A stretch of 64,000 nt of DNA from an uncultured Pelagibacteraceae bacterium (GCA_902537555.1 CACBBR010000002.1:1-64000); one strand, 5' to 3'; shown: positions 1 through 11,614, counted from the first letter of the stretch. Notes: a model not told the origin generated them from the sequence alone. Made by a program: numbers and translations.

Positions 1-1
1 A

Positions 2-754
2 AATTTAAAAATTAAGCCAAATATTATTATAGAATTTGCAAGGTTATATGGATTTCAAGTAGATTTTCAAAGAGATATTTGGAAAAATGATAGCTTTCAA
101 ATTATCTATGAGGAATTTTTAAATGAAGATGAAGAAATAGTTGAAACTGGAAATATAATTTTTGCAAATTTAAATTTAAAAAATGAAGATTTTAAACTTT
201 ACAGACATAAATATGAAAAAGATAAAATTGATTATTTCGATGAAAATGGAAAAAGCATGAGAAAAACTTTAATGAAGACACCAATTAATGGAGCGCGATT
301 ATCATCTTCATTTGGCAAACGCAAACATCCAATTTTAGGTTTCACAAAGATGCATACAGGAACTGATTTCGCCGCTCCAATTGGCACTCCTATTTATGCA
401 TCAGGAGATGGTGTGGTTATTAGAGCTCAATGGTGTGGAGGAGGAGGAAATTGTGTAAAGATAAAACATAATAGAGTTTATCAAACCGTTTACGCTCACA
501 TGTCAAAATTTGGAAGAGGAATAAAGAAAGGAGTGAAGGTAAAACAAGGTCAAATAATTGGTTATGTCGGATCTACTGGTCTTTCTACTGGTCCACATTT
601 ACATTACGAGGTTATTGAAAATGGTAGAAAAATAAACTCTCAAAAACTAAAGTTACCTTCAGGAAAAATTTTAAAGGGTAATAGTAGGAAAATCTTTGAG
701 GTTAATAAAATTAAAATAGATGTTTTAAAATCTGATTTGATTTCTAAAATGTAA
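2..754 (+). CDS. M23-family metallopeptidase, 5'-truncated by window edge
   Basis: Frame open from base 2; contains SSSFGKRKHPILGFTKMHTGTDFAAPIGTPIYASGDGVV and GPHLHYEV (LytM/M23 motifs). Confidence 0.9.
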   Translation, partial: NLKIKPNIIIEFARLYGFQVDFQRDIWKNDSFQIIYEEFLNEDEEIVETGNIIFANLNLKNEDFKLYRHKYEKDKIDYFDENGKSMRKTLMKTPINGARLSSSFGKRKHPILGFTKMHTGTDFAAPIGTPIYASGDGVVIRAQWCGGGGNCVKIKHNRVYQTVYAHMSKFGRGIKKGVKVKQGQIIGYVGSTGLSTGPHLHYEVIENGRKINSQKLKLPSGKILKGNSRKIFEVNKIKIDVLKSDLISKM

Positions 755-755
755 A

Positions 756-1136
756 TTATTTTACTATTGGGTCTTCTTTTTCTTTTGTCTCACTTTCTAT
801 CTTTACATGATTGTCTAGACTATTTTCATTTAATTGTTCTGACTGTATTTTCGAGTTTTCTTGAGATATTAAAATTCTAGAAAAATGTTCTGAGTGTTGT
901 AAGTAATTTTCAGATAAAATTTTATCTCCATTCGATAATGCTTCTCTTGCTAAGTCATTATATTTCTCTACAAGCTTTGCAGCATTCTGGTTATTTTTTC
1001 CAGGATGCCTTCTTTTAAAGGATGAACCATTATTAAAATCTCCATTTGATTTATGCCCATTACCATTTCTTCTGAAGTTTCTATCTCCATTAAGCTTAAA
1101 TCGATTTCTTCTATTGTTATTTTTAAAATTATTCAT
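756..1136 (-). CDS. DUF4167 domain protein
   Basis: Asn/Arg-rich N-terminus then KYNDLAREALSNGDKILSENYLQHSEHFSRIL, typical of alphaproteobacterial DUF4167; next to prmC/prfA. Confidence 0.85.
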   Translation of the reverse strand: MNNFKNNNRRNRFKLNGDRNFRRNGNGHKSNGDFNNGSSFKRRHPGKNNQNAAKLVEKYNDLAREALSNGDKILSENYLQHSEHFSRILISQENSKIQSEQLNENSLDNHVKIESETKEKEDPIVK

Positions 1137-1139
1137 TAC

Positions 1140-1982
1140 CTACAATTTAGTACTTACTATACATCTGTCTTTTCCAGATAAATCTTTAGAAATTTTGTTA
1201 ACGTAATAACCATTTTCTTTTAATATTTTCATTGTTTTAAATTTTTGTTTACTTCCAATCTCAAGTATCAATTTTCCATTTCTTTTTAACAATTTATTAC
1301 TCCTCACAACTACTTTTTTTATAGATTTAAATCCATCAATACCTCCAAACAGAGCTAATTTAGGTTCATGGAATTTAATATCATCATCTAATCTGTTTAA
1401 TTCAATACTATTAATGTATGGAGGATTAGATATAATTAAATCATAGTTATAAGAATTATATTTGTCAATATCGATATTTACAAAATTAATTTTATTTCCT
1501 AAGTGATGTAATTTTGCATTAGATTTTGCAACATTTATAGCTTTAATAGATAAATCGAGCCCTGTGACCACACATTTTGACCTTTCCTTTAATATAGAAA
1601 TTGCTATACAGCCAGATCCAGTTCCAATATCTAATATTTTCTTGGATATATTTTTTGGTATATGTTTTAAACTTTCTTCTACAATTAACTCCGTATCTGG
1701 CCTTGGTATAAGCACTGACTTATCAGTGATAAATTTAAATTTCCAAAAGTATTTAAAACCTAAAATATAAGCAATTGGTTCATATCTTTTTCTTCTGAGT
1801 AAAAATTCATTAAATTTTTTAATTTCTTTAATTTTTAAAATATTTTTAGAATTGAGTATTAAATCTTCTCTTTTCTTATTTAAAACTTTTGATAATAGCA
1901 ACTCAGACTCAAGCAGAGAATTTTTAAAATTATATTTTTTTAAATAATTTGAACCATTGTTTAAAATTTCATTGTAATTCAT
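1140..1982 (-). CDS. prmC: Peptide chain release factor N5-glutamine methyltransferase
   Basis: ILDIGTGSGCIAISIL and NPPY motif; adjacent to prfA. Confidence 0.93.
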   Translation of the reverse strand: MNYNEILNNGSNYLKKYNFKNSLLESELLLSKVLNKKREDLILNSKNILKIKEIKKFNEFLLRRKRYEPIAYILGFKYFWKFKFITDKSVLIPRPDTELIVEESLKHIPKNISKKILDIGTGSGCIAISILKERSKCVVTGLDLSIKAINVAKSNAKLHHLGNKINFVNIDIDKYNSYNYDLIISNPPYINSIELNRLDDDIKFHEPKLALFGGIDGFKSIKKVVVRSNKLLKRNGKLILEIGSKQKFKTMKILKENGYYVNKISKDLSGKDRCIVSTKL

Positions 1983-1983
1983 T

Positions 1984-3054
1984 TTATATGTTACTTAGCT
2001 CAGTTTGCTGGGCCTGAATAATTAAACTTTCTATCATTTCATCAAAAATCTCTCCCTCTAAAAAATCAGAGAGTTTATGTAGAGTTAAATTTATTCTATG
2101 ATCAGTTACTCTTCCCTGAGGAAAATTGTAAGTTCTAATTCGCTCTGATCTATCACCACTGCCTATTTTACTTTTTCTATCTTTAGATCTCTCTTCATCT
2201 CTTTTTTGTCTTTCCAGTTCGTAAATTCTTGACCTAAGAATTTTTAAGCCTTTTTCTTTATTTCTTATTTGTGATTTTTCATCTTGTTGACTTACCACTA
2301 TTCCCGTTGGTATGTGGGTAATCCTAACAGCTGAGTCAGTTGTATTTACACTCTGACCACCAGGCCCACTACTTCTAAACACGTCGACTCTCAAATCTTT
2401 ATCCTCTATTTTTACATCAACCTCTTCGGCTTCAGGCATTACTGCAACAGTTGCGGCTGAAGTATGAACTCTACCTTGAGTTTCAGTATCTGGAACTCTT
2501 TGAACTCTATGAACTCCACTCTCATACTTCAATGAAGAATAAATATTTTTACCTTTTACTGATGCTATTACCTCTTTTAATCCTCCGGCGTCGCTTTTTG
2601 AGATAGAAATAATTTCAAGAGACCACTTTTTTTTGTGGCTTACCTTTTCGTACATCTTGAACAAATCTGACGCAAATAGACTTGCCTCTAATCCACCAGT
2701 TCCAGCTCTAATTTCTATTATCGCATTTTTAGTATCTGCTTCGTCTTTTGGCAGTAAAAAAAGTTTTATTTTTTTTTCATTATTTTCATTATTTTGTTCA
2801 AGATCATTTAACTCAATTGAAGCTAAATCCTTAATTTCTTTATCCGAGTTATTATCATTAAGTAATTTTTCTAACTCGTCCTTATTTTTTTTGTAATTAA
2901 CATACGAGTGAGCTTCTTTAATAATTTCATTTAAATCAGAATATTCTTTTGACTTTTCGGCAAATTGTTTTTTATCTATTTGTTGTGATGAAAGTTCTTT
3001 CTCCAACTTACTATGTTTATCAATTAAATCCTGGACTTTTGAAAGAGGGACCAT
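1984..3054 (-). CDS. prfA: Peptide chain release factor 1
   Basis: GGQ motif in [25 protein letters not shown]. Confidence 0.97.
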   Translation of the reverse strand: MVPLSKVQDLIDKHSKLEKELSSQQIDKKQFAEKSKEYSDLNEIIKEAHSYVNYKKNKDELEKLLNDNNSDKEIKDLASIELNDLEQNNENNEKKIKLFLLPKDEADTKNAIIEIRAGTGGLEASLFASDLFKMYEKVSHKKKWSLEIISISKSDAGGLKEVIASVKGKNIYSSLKYESGVHRVQRVPDTETQGRVHTSAATVAVMPEAEEVDVKIEDKDLRVDVFRSSGPGGQSVNTTDSAVRITHIPTGIVVSQQDEKSQIRNKEKGLKILRSRIYELERQKRDEERSKDRKSKIGSGDRSERIRTYNFPQGRVTDHRINLTLHKLSDFLEGEIFDEMIESLIIQAQQTELSNI

Positions 3055-4154
3055 TAATCAGCTTTATCAATTTCTTTTGCTTTTTCCTCAATTAATCTTA
3101 CTAGCTTAGAAATCATCTCATCAGTTGATATTTTTGTACTTTCGATACCATTTAAATAAAGCATGTTATTACCTTTTCCTCCGCCAGTTATTCCAATATC
3201 AGTTTGGGCTGCCTCACCTGGCCCATTCACTACACATCCTATAATAGATAATGATATTGGAGTTTTAATATGAGATAGAGAGTCCTCCAACTTTTTAACA
3301 GTTTTAATTACATCGAAACCCTGTCTAGCACATGAAGGGCAAGAAATAATTTTTACTCCCCTGTTTCTTAAATTTAACGATTTAAGTATTTCATTGCCTA
3401 CTTTTATCTCCTCTACAGGGTCATCAGATAAAGAAACTCTTATAGTGTCTCCAATGCCATTTAAAAGAAGTGATCCAAAACCAATAGATGATTTTATACT
3501 CCCAGGCAAAAATGTTCCAGCCTCAGTGATACCTAAGTGAAGAGGATAATCTGTAACTTTAGAAAGTTGTTTATAAGCTTCGATAGACAAAAATACATCA
3601 GAGGATTTTACGCTTACTTTAAATTGATAAAAATTTAAGTCCTCGATAATACTTATATTTCTTAAAGCACTTTCTACTAAAGCTTCTGGACAAGGTTCTT
3701 TATATTTTTCCAATAAATCCCTTTCTAAAGACCCAGCATTAACTCCAATTCTAATTGAACAATTATTGTTTTTTGCTGCAGTAATAACTTCTTTAATTTT
3801 TTCTTTATTTCCTATATTGCCTGGATTAATTCTCAGACAAGCAGCACCACTCTCTGCCGCTTCTACAGCCCTTTTGTAATGAAAATGAATATCAGCAACT
3901 ATTGGTAATGAACTATTTCTCACAATGTCTTTTAATGCATTTGTTGAGTCTTTATCTGGACAGGATACTCTTACAATGTCAGCTCCTGCTTCTTGTATCT
4001 TTTCAATTTGATTTAAAGTTTTTTTTACATCTTTAGTTAAGGTATTTGTCATTGATTGAACAGAGATTGGATTATCTCCTCCAACTTTCACATTACCAAC
4101 TTTAATTTCTTTTGTTTTTCTTCTTTTTATTTCTCTAAACGGCCTAATATTCAT
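3054..4154 (-). CDS. ispG: 4-hydroxy-3-methylbut-2-enyl diphosphate synthase
   Basis: GcpE motifs [29 protein letters not shown]. Confidence 0.96.
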   Translation of the reverse strand: MNIRPFREIKRRKTKEIKVGNVKVGGDNPISVQSMTNTLTKDVKKTLNQIEKIQEAGADIVRVSCPDKDSTNALKDIVRNSSLPIVADIHFHYKRAVEAAESGAACLRINPGNIGNKEKIKEVITAAKNNNCSIRIGVNAGSLERDLLEKYKEPCPEALVESALRNISIIEDLNFYQFKVSVKSSDVFLSIEAYKQLSKVTDYPLHLGITEAGTFLPGSIKSSIGFGSLLLNGIGDTIRVSLSDDPVEEIKVGNEILKSLNLRNRGVKIISCPSCARQGFDVIKTVKKLEDSLSHIKTPISLSIIGCVVNGPGEAAQTDIGITGGGKGNNMLYLNGIESTKISTDEMISKLVRLIEEKAKEIDKAD

Positions 4155-4157
4155 AAA

Positions 4158-5369
4158 TTATTTATTTAGTTTAAATTCTTTGTGTAGAGAGGATAATGCT
4201 TTATGTACATTTTTTTTATTTATTAATACAGAAATTTTAATTTCTGAAGTAGATATAACTTGAATATTTATTTTTTGTTTAGCAAGTGATTGAAACATTC
4301 TATAAGTAACTCCAGGAGTTGTGACCATTCCGACACCTATAATCGAAACTTTCGATACATTTTTGTCAAATAATAAGTCTCTGAATTTTATTTTTTTATT
4401 CTGTAAAATAATTTTTTTAGTTTTTACTAAATCCTCTGATTTAATAGTAAAAGTTAAGTCTGTTTCTTTACCATTAGCAGAAATATTTTGAACTACCATA
4501 TCTACATTAATAGAATTTTCAGATAGAGGTTTAAATATTGAGGCTGCTATGCCGGGCTTGTCTCTAACACCTAGTAGTGTTACTTTTGCATCATTTGTAG
4601 TATTTGATATTCCAGTAATAATTTTATTATTAATTATATTTTTTTTCTTTGTAATTAATGTGCCTTTTTTATCAGTAAATGAAGATCTTACCTCGATATC
4701 AACTCTGTTTAATCTTGCATCTTGAATAGAATGTGGTTGCATTACTTTAGCTCCAAGCGAAGCCATTTCTAACATTTCCTCATATGATATTACTTTTATT
4801 TTTTTTGCGTGTTTAAGCTTATTTGGATCAGTAGAATAAACACCTTCTACATCGGTGTATATTATACATTTTTCTGCATTAAAAAACTTTGCAAACATAA
4901 TTGCACTTGCATCTGTCCCACCTCTACCAATTGTGGTTATTCTATTTTTATTATTTATACCCTGAAATCCTGTAATGATGGGAATGCCGCCTTTATTTAA
5001 GTAATTAATAATTTGAGACTTATTTATTTTATTAATTCTTGAGAATTTATGTTTTCCTGATGTAGTAATAGGTATTTGCCATGACATCCATGATCTTGAA
5101 TTAAATCCATTATTTATTAATTCTCCAGATATCAATGCACAAGAAATTTGTTCTCCTGAGGAAACCAAAACATCATACTCAGAGTCTGAGAAATTTTTGC
5201 TGATTTCTTTAGATAAATTGATCAAATTATTTGTTACACCGCTCATAGCTGAAGATAATACAATCACACGATATTTTCTTTTGTATTTAGCAATAATCTT
5301 TGCAACAATTTTAATTCTTTTAATTGAACCAACTGATGTGCCTCCAAATTTTAATACAATTATTTTCAT
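4158..5369 (-). CDS. lysC: Aspartate kinase
   Basis: VLKFGGTSVGS N-terminus; TTIGRGGTDASA; C-terminal ACT domains. Confidence 0.95.
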   Translation of the reverse strand: MKIIVLKFGGTSVGSIKRIKIVAKIIAKYKRKYRVIVLSSAMSGVTNNLINLSKEISKNFSDSEYDVLVSSGEQISCALISGELINNGFNSRSWMSWQIPITTSGKHKFSRINKINKSQIINYLNKGGIPIITGFQGINNKNRITTIGRGGTDASAIMFAKFFNAEKCIIYTDVEGVYSTDPNKLKHAKKIKVISYEEMLEMASLGAKVMQPHSIQDARLNRVDIEVRSSFTDKKGTLITKKKNIINNKIITGISNTTNDAKVTLLGVRDKPGIAASIFKPLSENSINVDMVVQNISANGKETDLTFTIKSEDLVKTKKIILQNKKIKFRDLLFDKNVSKVSIIGVGMVTTPGVTYRMFQSLAKQKINIQVISTSEIKISVLINKKNVHKALSSLHKEFKLNK

Positions 5370-5439
5370 TGATAATTTTTTTTTAAATTAAGTTAAAATA
5401 TATTGATAAAATGCATCTTAATTGTAATGTCAATAAACA

Positions 5440-6168
5440 ATGAAAAATAACACAATAAACAAAAAAGAAATAGAAAAATTTTCAAAAATAGCTGAAGAAT
5501 GGTGGGATCCAAATGGAAAATTTAGGCCTTTACATAAATTTAACCCAATCAGAATTAAATATATAAGAGATACAATTTTATCTGAGTTCAATATAAAAAG
5601 TAATCATAAACCATTTGAAGGTTTAAGTATTCTAGATATTGGATGTGGAGGTGGTTTGCTTTCGGAACCAATGGCAAGACTTGGAGCAGAAGTTACCGGA
5701 ATAGATGCCTCATATAAAAATGTTGAGGTTGCAAAATATCATTTAAAAAAAAGTAAACTTAAAATAAATTATTATAATTCTTCACCAGAAAATTTTAAAA
5801 TTAAAAAAAAATTTGATGTAATTTTAAACATGGAAATAATTGAACATGTTGAAGATATAGACTCTTTCATCAATGAAAGTTCAAAATTTTTAAAAAAATC
5901 AGGAATAATGTTTATTGCTACTTTGAATAAAACTTTGAAATCTTATATATTTGCAATAATTGGAGCTGAATATGTATTGAGATGGCTTCCAATAGGTACG
6001 CACGATTGGGAGAAATTTGTAAAACCAGAGGATTTAACTAAAATTTGTAAAAAAAACTCACTAACTTTAAAAAAAATTGATGGAATGACTTTTAATCCGA
6101 TTTTAAATAAATGGTCTGTTTCGTCTGATAAGTCAGTAAATTATATTTCTGAATTTAAGAAAGTTTAG
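5440..6168 (+). CDS. ubiG: Ubiquinone biosynthesis O-methyltransferase
   Basis: EEWWDPNGKFRPLHKFNPIRIKYI and LDIGCGGGLLSEPMARLGAEVTGID. Confidence 0.95.
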   Translation: MKNNTINKKEIEKFSKIAEEWWDPNGKFRPLHKFNPIRIKYIRDTILSEFNIKSNHKPFEGLSILDIGCGGGLLSEPMARLGAEVTGIDASYKNVEVAKYHLKKSKLKINYYNSSPENFKIKKKFDVILNMEIIEHVEDIDSFINESSKFLKKSGIMFIATLNKTLKSYIFAIIGAEYVLRWLPIGTHDWEKFVKPEDLTKICKKNSLTLKKIDGMTFNPILNKWSVSSDKSVNYISEFKKV

Positions 6169-6590
6169 TTTGTATCGTCGTCAATCCATGGAATTAAATC
6201 GGTTTCTATTCCCTCCTCTTTTAATTCCTTAACATCTTTTAGAGAGGCGACTCCATAAATACCCTTTTTCCTTTTTTTTTTATCATAGTGTATTGATCTA
6301 GCTTTATATGAAAAATTTTCTCCAACGTACTCAAAATTATCTTTAACAAATTTTTTATAATCCGAGAGTTTTTTTCTTACATCTTTGAATTTTTCAATAT
6401 CTTTTGGATTTTCTTTTTTTTTTGTATTTAATAAATTTGGTGACATCAAAGACTTTTCAACTCTTAATGAATCACAATTAGTACAATTTAAAAGTTTTAA
6501 ATTTAATAATTTTTCGTATTCATCTGAAGAACCAAACCAACTTTCAAATTCATGTTGACAGTCTTTACATTTAAGAGAATATTTAATCAC
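6165..6590 (-). CDS. DUF1178 family protein (GTG start proposed)
   Basis: VIKYSLKCKDCQHEFESWFGSSDEYEKL; the tracked 161-aa ORF overlaps argJ, while the internal GTG gives the usual family N-terminus. Confidence 0.8.
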   Translation of the reverse strand: MIKYSLKCKDCQHEFESWFGSSDEYEKLLNLKLLNCTNCDSLRVEKSLMSPNLLNTKKKENPKDIEKFKDVRKKLSDYKKFVKDNFEYVGENFSYKARSIHYDKKKRKKGIYGVASLKDVKELKEEGIETDLIPWIDDDTN

Positions 6591-6630
6591 AGATTTAACA
6601 TAAATACTGATATAGAGAATTTCAATACGT

Positions 6631-7932
6631 TTATGTTCTATAGTCTGCATTTATTTCAATGTATTTTTTTGTTAAGTCCATTGAATAAGCTTTAAAATTT
6701 TTACTTCCTTGACCAATATCAACTTTTATCTCTATATGCTGTCCTCTCATATAATCCATTACGTCTTTTTCATTATAATTTTTAAAAATAGATCCTTTAT
6801 GATAAATTTTATATGGTCCGAAAGAAATAGATAATTTTTGCTCAGAAATTTTAATATTACTTTTTCCTATAGCCATTGCGACCCTTCCCCAATTAGCGTC
6901 CTCCCCGGCTATCGCTGTCTTAACTAGTAATGAATTAGCAATTTCAAAAGATATATTTTTTGCATCTTTTTCTGTTTTGCAATTGACACAACTAACTGAG
7001 ATAAGCTTAGAAGCTCCTTCACCATCAGAAACAACTTGTTTTGCTAAATTTAATAATACCTCATGAACTGCATTGATAAAATTTTTTATTCTTTTGTCGC
7101 TGAATTTTTCAATCTTTGGATTATGAACTTTATTTGTTGAAAAAATTGAAACCATATCGTTTGTACTAGTGTCACCATCACATGATATTGCATTAAAAGT
7201 AGTTTTTATATTTTGTTTTAATACATCTCTTAAAATTGATGATGATAAGGTGGCATCTGTGAACAAATACCCTAAAGTTGTTGCCATATTTGGGTAAATC
7301 ATACCTGATCCTTTAGCTATTCCATAAATTTTAATTCTAGATGAACCAATTTTAGTTTCAGCCATTGCTACTTTTGGTTTCAAATCAGTTGTAATCATGC
7401 CCATTGCAGCCTTCATCCATATTAATTTATTTTGTGTATATTTAACTTTTCCGACTAACTCTGGAAGTGAAGATTTTATTTTTTCAAAAGGAAATTTTTC
7501 TCCTATAGTGCCTGTACAACCGAATAATATCTCTTTCGAAGAAATTTTTTTAGGCACATCTTCGTCTCTTTCCTGAATCTGATTTAATTTTGAGGATAAA
7601 TCAAATGAAATTTGCTTTAAAGCATCATATCCTTTAGATCCTGTTAATGCATTTGCATTTCTAGTATTAATCAACAATGCGTAAACTTTTTTAGCTTTTA
7701 TTTTTTTGTTCCATTTTAAATTCTCAGATATTAATTTTGATTGTGTGTAGACAGATGCATGATTGGCGCCTTCTCTAAAATAAAATAATACTACATCATC
7801 TCTTTTAACATTGTACAAACCCGCACTTACAGCAGAAATTGAAACTCCATCTATGTGGTCTAAATCTTGAAAATCAACAATTTTTGACCTTTGACTTCTA
7901 ATATTTACAAAATTGTTTATGTTAAATTTCAT
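6631..7932 (-). CDS. argJ: Bifunctional glutamate N-acetyltransferase/amino-acid acetyltransferase
   Basis: MATTLGYLFTDA cleavage region, DGDTSTNDM, GEDANWGRVAMAIGKS. Confidence 0.96.
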   Translation of the reverse strand: MKFNINNFVNIRSQRSKIVDFQDLDHIDGVSISAVSAGLYNVKRDDVVLFYFREGANHASVYTQSKLISENLKWNKKIKAKKVYALLINTRNANALTGSKGYDALKQISFDLSSKLNQIQERDEDVPKKISSKEILFGCTGTIGEKFPFEKIKSSLPELVGKVKYTQNKLIWMKAAMGMITTDLKPKVAMAETKIGSSRIKIYGIAKGSGMIYPNMATTLGYLFTDATLSSSILRDVLKQNIKTTFNAISCDGDTSTNDMVSIFSTNKVHNPKIEKFSDKRIKNFINAVHEVLLNLAKQVVSDGEGASKLISVSCVNCKTEKDAKNISFEIANSLLVKTAIAGEDANWGRVAMAIGKSNIKISEQKLSISFGPYKIYHKGSIFKNYNEKDVMDYMRGQHIEIKVDIGQGSKNFKAYSMDLTKKYIEINADYRT

Positions 7933-7990
7933 GATATTTAAAATAAATAAATAATTACTATATATTCCTAATATTTAATATTACATTAAA

Positions 7991-10513
7991 ATGTTCAATC
8001 CACTCAATATATTTTCAAAGCTTATTAAAAGCGGAAATGAAAAGGAACTTGGTAGAATTCAACAAATAGTCAATAAAGTAAATATTTTAGAAAATGATTT
8101 AGAAAATTTATCTGATAATGAATTTCCAAAAAGAACCCAAAAGTTAATTGAAGAAATTAAAAATGGGAAAAAACTGGACGATGTGCTACCTGAAGCTTTT
8201 TCAATGGTTAGAGAAGCATCTAAAAGAATTAATAATGAAAGACACTTTGATGTTCAAATCATTGGAGGCGTAGTAATTCATGAAAATAAAATTGCTGAAA
8301 TGAAGACTGGCGAAGGGAAGACTTTAACAATTGCACTTGCTGCTTTTCTAAATGCATTAGAAAAAAAAGGCGTTCATATAGTAACTGTAAATGATTATTT
8401 GGCCAAAAGAGATAGTCAAAATATGGGAAAAATTTATAACTTTTTAGGTTTAACTTGTGGTTATATAAACACTGGGCAGGATGATGCTGAAAGAAAAGAA
8501 AATTATTCTAAAGATATTACATATTCTACTAATAGCGAACTAGGATTTGATTATTTGAGAGATAATATGAAATTTTCTAAAAAAGAAATGGTCCAAAGAG
8601 AACATAATTATGCAATAGTTGATGAGATAGATTCTTGTTTGATTGATGAGGCAAGAACACCTTTAATTATATCAGGTGCAACAGAAGATAAAACTAATCA
8701 ATATAAGTCGGTTGATAAACTAGTAAAAAATTTAAAAGAGGATGATTTTGAGATTGATGAAAAAGATAGAAATATATTATTAACTAATAAAGGTGTTGAT
8801 AATGTAGAAAATATATTTTCAAATGCGGGAATTCTTAAAAATAAAAATTTTTATGATCCAGAAAACTTACACATAGTTCATTTGGTAAATCAATCTTTGC
8901 GAGCAATCCATCTTTTTCAAAGTGGTAGAGACTATATTGTTAAAGATGGACAGATAATAATTATTGATGAACAAACAGGAAGGCAATTACCTGGACGAAG
9001 ATTTGGGGATGGATTACATCAAAGTCTAGAAGCAAAAGAAAACTTAACCATAAATGCAGAAAATCAAACTTTGGCATCAATTACATATCAAAATTTTTTT
9101 AAACTTTATGAAAAAATAGCTGGATGCACTGGTACTGCATTAACAGAGTCGGAGGAGTTTTTTGAAATTTATAATCTGCCAGTAGTATCAATTCCAACTA
9201 ATAAACAAATGATAAGAAAAGATTGGAATGATCAAATATTTAGAACTAGTAAGGAAAAAGATGAAGCAATAATCAATAAGATAATTGAATGTAATACAAA
9301 GGGACAACCATTATTAGTTTTCACTTCAAGTATAAATAAATCTGAACATTACTCAAATCTATTAGATAAAAAAAATATAAAACACACCGTTTTAAATGCA
9401 AAAAATCACCAGAGAGAAGCTGAAATTATTGCTGATGCTGGAAAGCGCAAATCAATAATAATTACCACGAGTATTTCTGGGAGAGGTGTTGACATCAAAT
9501 TGGGAGGTCAAGATGAAAGCGATAAAGCTGAAATAAAAAAACTTGGTGGTTTATGTGTTATAGGCACAGAAAGAATGGAGAGTAGAAGAGTAGACAATCA
9601 AGCTAGAGGTAGATCAGGAAGACAAGGGGATGAGGGTAGTTCTTTATTCTATGTAAGTTTAGAAGATGATTTAATGAGAATATTTGGGTCAGATTCTATG
9701 AATAATATACTTGAAAAACTGGGACTTAAAGATGGAGAAAGTATAGATCACCCATGGATAAATAAAGCGTTAGAAAGGGCACAACAAAAAGTTGAGGCAA
9801 GAAATTTTGATATTAGAAAAACTCTATTAAAGTTTGACAACGTTTTAAACGATCAAAGGCAGGTAATATTCTCACAAAGAAATGAAGTAATTGAGAATAA
9901 AGACTCTAAACAGTATTCTGAAAATTTTTTAGATGAGATTATAAATGATTTGAAATTTAAGAAATCAAAAAAATTAGCCAATACAAGATCAAATGAAATT
10001 GATATGCAATTGAAATCATTATTTGGTAAGTCATTTAAAGAGAATGAAATTGATGAATTAGTTAATCTAGAAAATAAACAATTTGAAGAAAAAATTAAAA
10101 ATAAATTTCACACTTCACGAGAAGAGAGAATTAAAATGTTAAACGAAGAACAATATAATGAAATAGAAAAAAGAATATTTTTACAACTAATTGATCAGAA
10201 TTGGAAATTACATATTCAATATTTGGAACAATTAAGACAAGTAATTGGTTTACGATCTTATGGACAAAGAGATCCTTTGGTAGAATATAAAAAAGAGGCA
10301 TTTGCTCTCTTTGAAAATTTATTAAACAAACTTAAGTATGATTTAATTAAAATTCTTTTTAATTTAAAACTCATAGAGAGTAATCAAGAAGAACAGAGTA
10401 ATGAAAATTTAAGTAAAAAATTTGAAGAACTTTCTAGAAAAAAAATTGGAAGAAATGATCCATGTCCATGTAATTCTGGAAAGAAGTACAAACATTGTCA
10501 CGGTGCTTTATAA
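7991..10513 (+). CDS. secA: Preprotein translocase ATPase SecA
   Basis: EMKTGEGKT, full DEAD motor, C-terminal SEC-C GRNDPCPCNSGKKYKHCHG. Confidence 0.98.
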   Translation: MFNPLNIFSKLIKSGNEKELGRIQQIVNKVNILENDLENLSDNEFPKRTQKLIEEIKNGKKLDDVLPEAFSMVREASKRINNERHFDVQIIGGVVIHENKIAEMKTGEGKTLTIALAAFLNALEKKGVHIVTVNDYLAKRDSQNMGKIYNFLGLTCGYINTGQDDAERKENYSKDITYSTNSELGFDYLRDNMKFSKKEMVQREHNYAIVDEIDSCLIDEARTPLIISGATEDKTNQYKSVDKLVKNLKEDDFEIDEKDRNILLTNKGVDNVENIFSNAGILKNKNFYDPENLHIVHLVNQSLRAIHLFQSGRDYIVKDGQIIIIDEQTGRQLPGRRFGDGLHQSLEAKENLTINAENQTLASITYQNFFKLYEKIAGCTGTALTESEEFFEIYNLPVVSIPTNKQMIRKDWNDQIFRTSKEKDEAIINKIIECNTKGQPLLVFTSSINKSEHYSNLLDKKNIKHTVLNAKNHQREAEIIADAGKRKSIIITTSISGRGVDIKLGGQDESDKAEIKKLGGLCVIGTERMESRRVDNQARGRSGRQGDEGSSLFYVSLEDDLMRIFGSDSMNNILEKLGLKDGESIDHPWINKALERAQQKVEARNFDIRKTLLKFDNVLNDQRQVIFSQRNEVIENKDSKQYSENFLDEIINDLKFKKSKKLANTRSNEIDMQLKSLFGKSFKENEIDELVNLENKQFEEKIKNKFHTSREERIKMLNEEQYNEIEKRIFLQLIDQNWKLHIQYLEQLRQVIGLRSYGQRDPLVEYKKEAFALFENLLNKLKYDLIKILFNLKLIESNQEEQSNENLSKKFEELSRKKIGRNDPCPCNSGKKYKHCHGAL

Positions 10514-11614
10514 AACAATACTTATAAATAGTATTAATAATACTGCAGCAGAAATACCATAATAAATTTTTGTATTTTTTCTAAAATTATGGCTTATATT
10601 TTCTAATAAGCTTGCTTTCATAGATAGATCATTACTGATATCTGATTGCGTGGTAAATCCTTTGTTTCTTCCAATAGATAAAAATTTATTTTTTCTATGA
10701 GTGAGGATTTCATCTTGATCCATCGTCTCAAAAAAATCTAAATTCTTTTTTAATGAAGATCTTACATTGTCCAATATCAGATCTTTATCTCTATGAGCAC
10801 CTCCAACTGGTTCTGGAATTATTTCATCAATTATATTTAATTTTAAAAGGTCGCTAGACGACATTTTCATTGCAGTTGCGGCTTCTAAAGTTTTTTTTGG
10901 ATCTCGCCATAAAATGGTAGCACATCCTTCAGGAGAAATTACAGAGTATATAGCGTTTTGAAACATGATAACCTTATTAGATGATGCTAAAGCTATTGCT
11001 CCTCCAGACCCACCCTCTCCAATTATTATTGCAATAGTAGGTACTTTTAACTTCATTGAACATTCAATAGATTTAGCTATTGCTTCAGCTTGACCTCTTT
11101 CTTCTGCACCAACTCCTGGATATGCTCCTGGAGTATCTACTATAGAAATAATTGGTATTCTAAATTTGTTAGCTAGCTCCATAAGTCTTATTGTTTTTCT
11201 ATAACCCTCCGGCCTCATCATCCCAAAGTTATGATCAATTCTTTTATCAAGATCTGATCCCTTTTCCTGACCAATTACTAAAACAGATTTACCATCGAAT
11301 TTAGCGAAACCAGCTATAACAGCTTTGTCCTCGCCATAATATCTATCGCCTGAGAGCTGGATAAAATCATCAAAAAGATGTTCAATAAAAAATTTTGCCT
11401 TTGGCCTGTCCTCATGTCTAGCAACTAATGCTGTCTCCCATGGATCTAAATTGGAATAAATTTTTTCTAATTTTTTATTAATTTCTTCCTCGATTTTGCC
11501 TATTTTTGATGTGTCAACTTCAGATAAACCTTCCTGATTATAAGGATCTTTTAGTTTGTCTAGTTCTTCTTCGAGTTTTTTTATATCTGTCTCAAAATTT
11601 AAGTAATTTTTCAT
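10508..11614 (-). CDS. accA: Acetyl-CoA carboxylase carboxyltransferase subunit alpha, with C-terminal transmembrane extension
   Basis: RDRYYGEDKAVIAG-like core, GEGGSGGAIAL, ISPEGCATILWRD; ends KIYYGISAAVLLILFISIVL. Confidence 0.93.
   Translation of the reverse strand: MKNYLNFETDIKKLEEELDKLKDPYNQEGLSEVDTSKIGKIEEEINKKLEKIYSNLDPWETALVARHEDRPKAKFFIEHLFDDFIQLSGDRYYGEDKAVIAGFAKFDGKSVLVIGQEKGSDLDKRIDHNFGMMRPEGYRKTIRLMELANKFRIPIISIVDTPGAYPGVGAEERGQAEAIAKSIECSMKLKVPTIAIIIGEGGSGGAIALASSNKVIMFQNAIYSVISPEGCATILWRDPKKTLEAATAMKMSSSDLLKLNIIDEIIPEPVGGAHRDKDLILDNVRSSLKKNLDFFETMDQDEILTHRKNKFLSIGRNKGFTTQSDISNDLSMKASLLENISHNFRKNTKIYYGISAAVLLILFISIVL

Noticed and set aside
1564-1770. 68-aa plus-strand ORF
   Set aside because: Lies fully antisense to prmC; hydrophobic/Phe-rich composition typical of shadow ORFs in AT-rich genomes.
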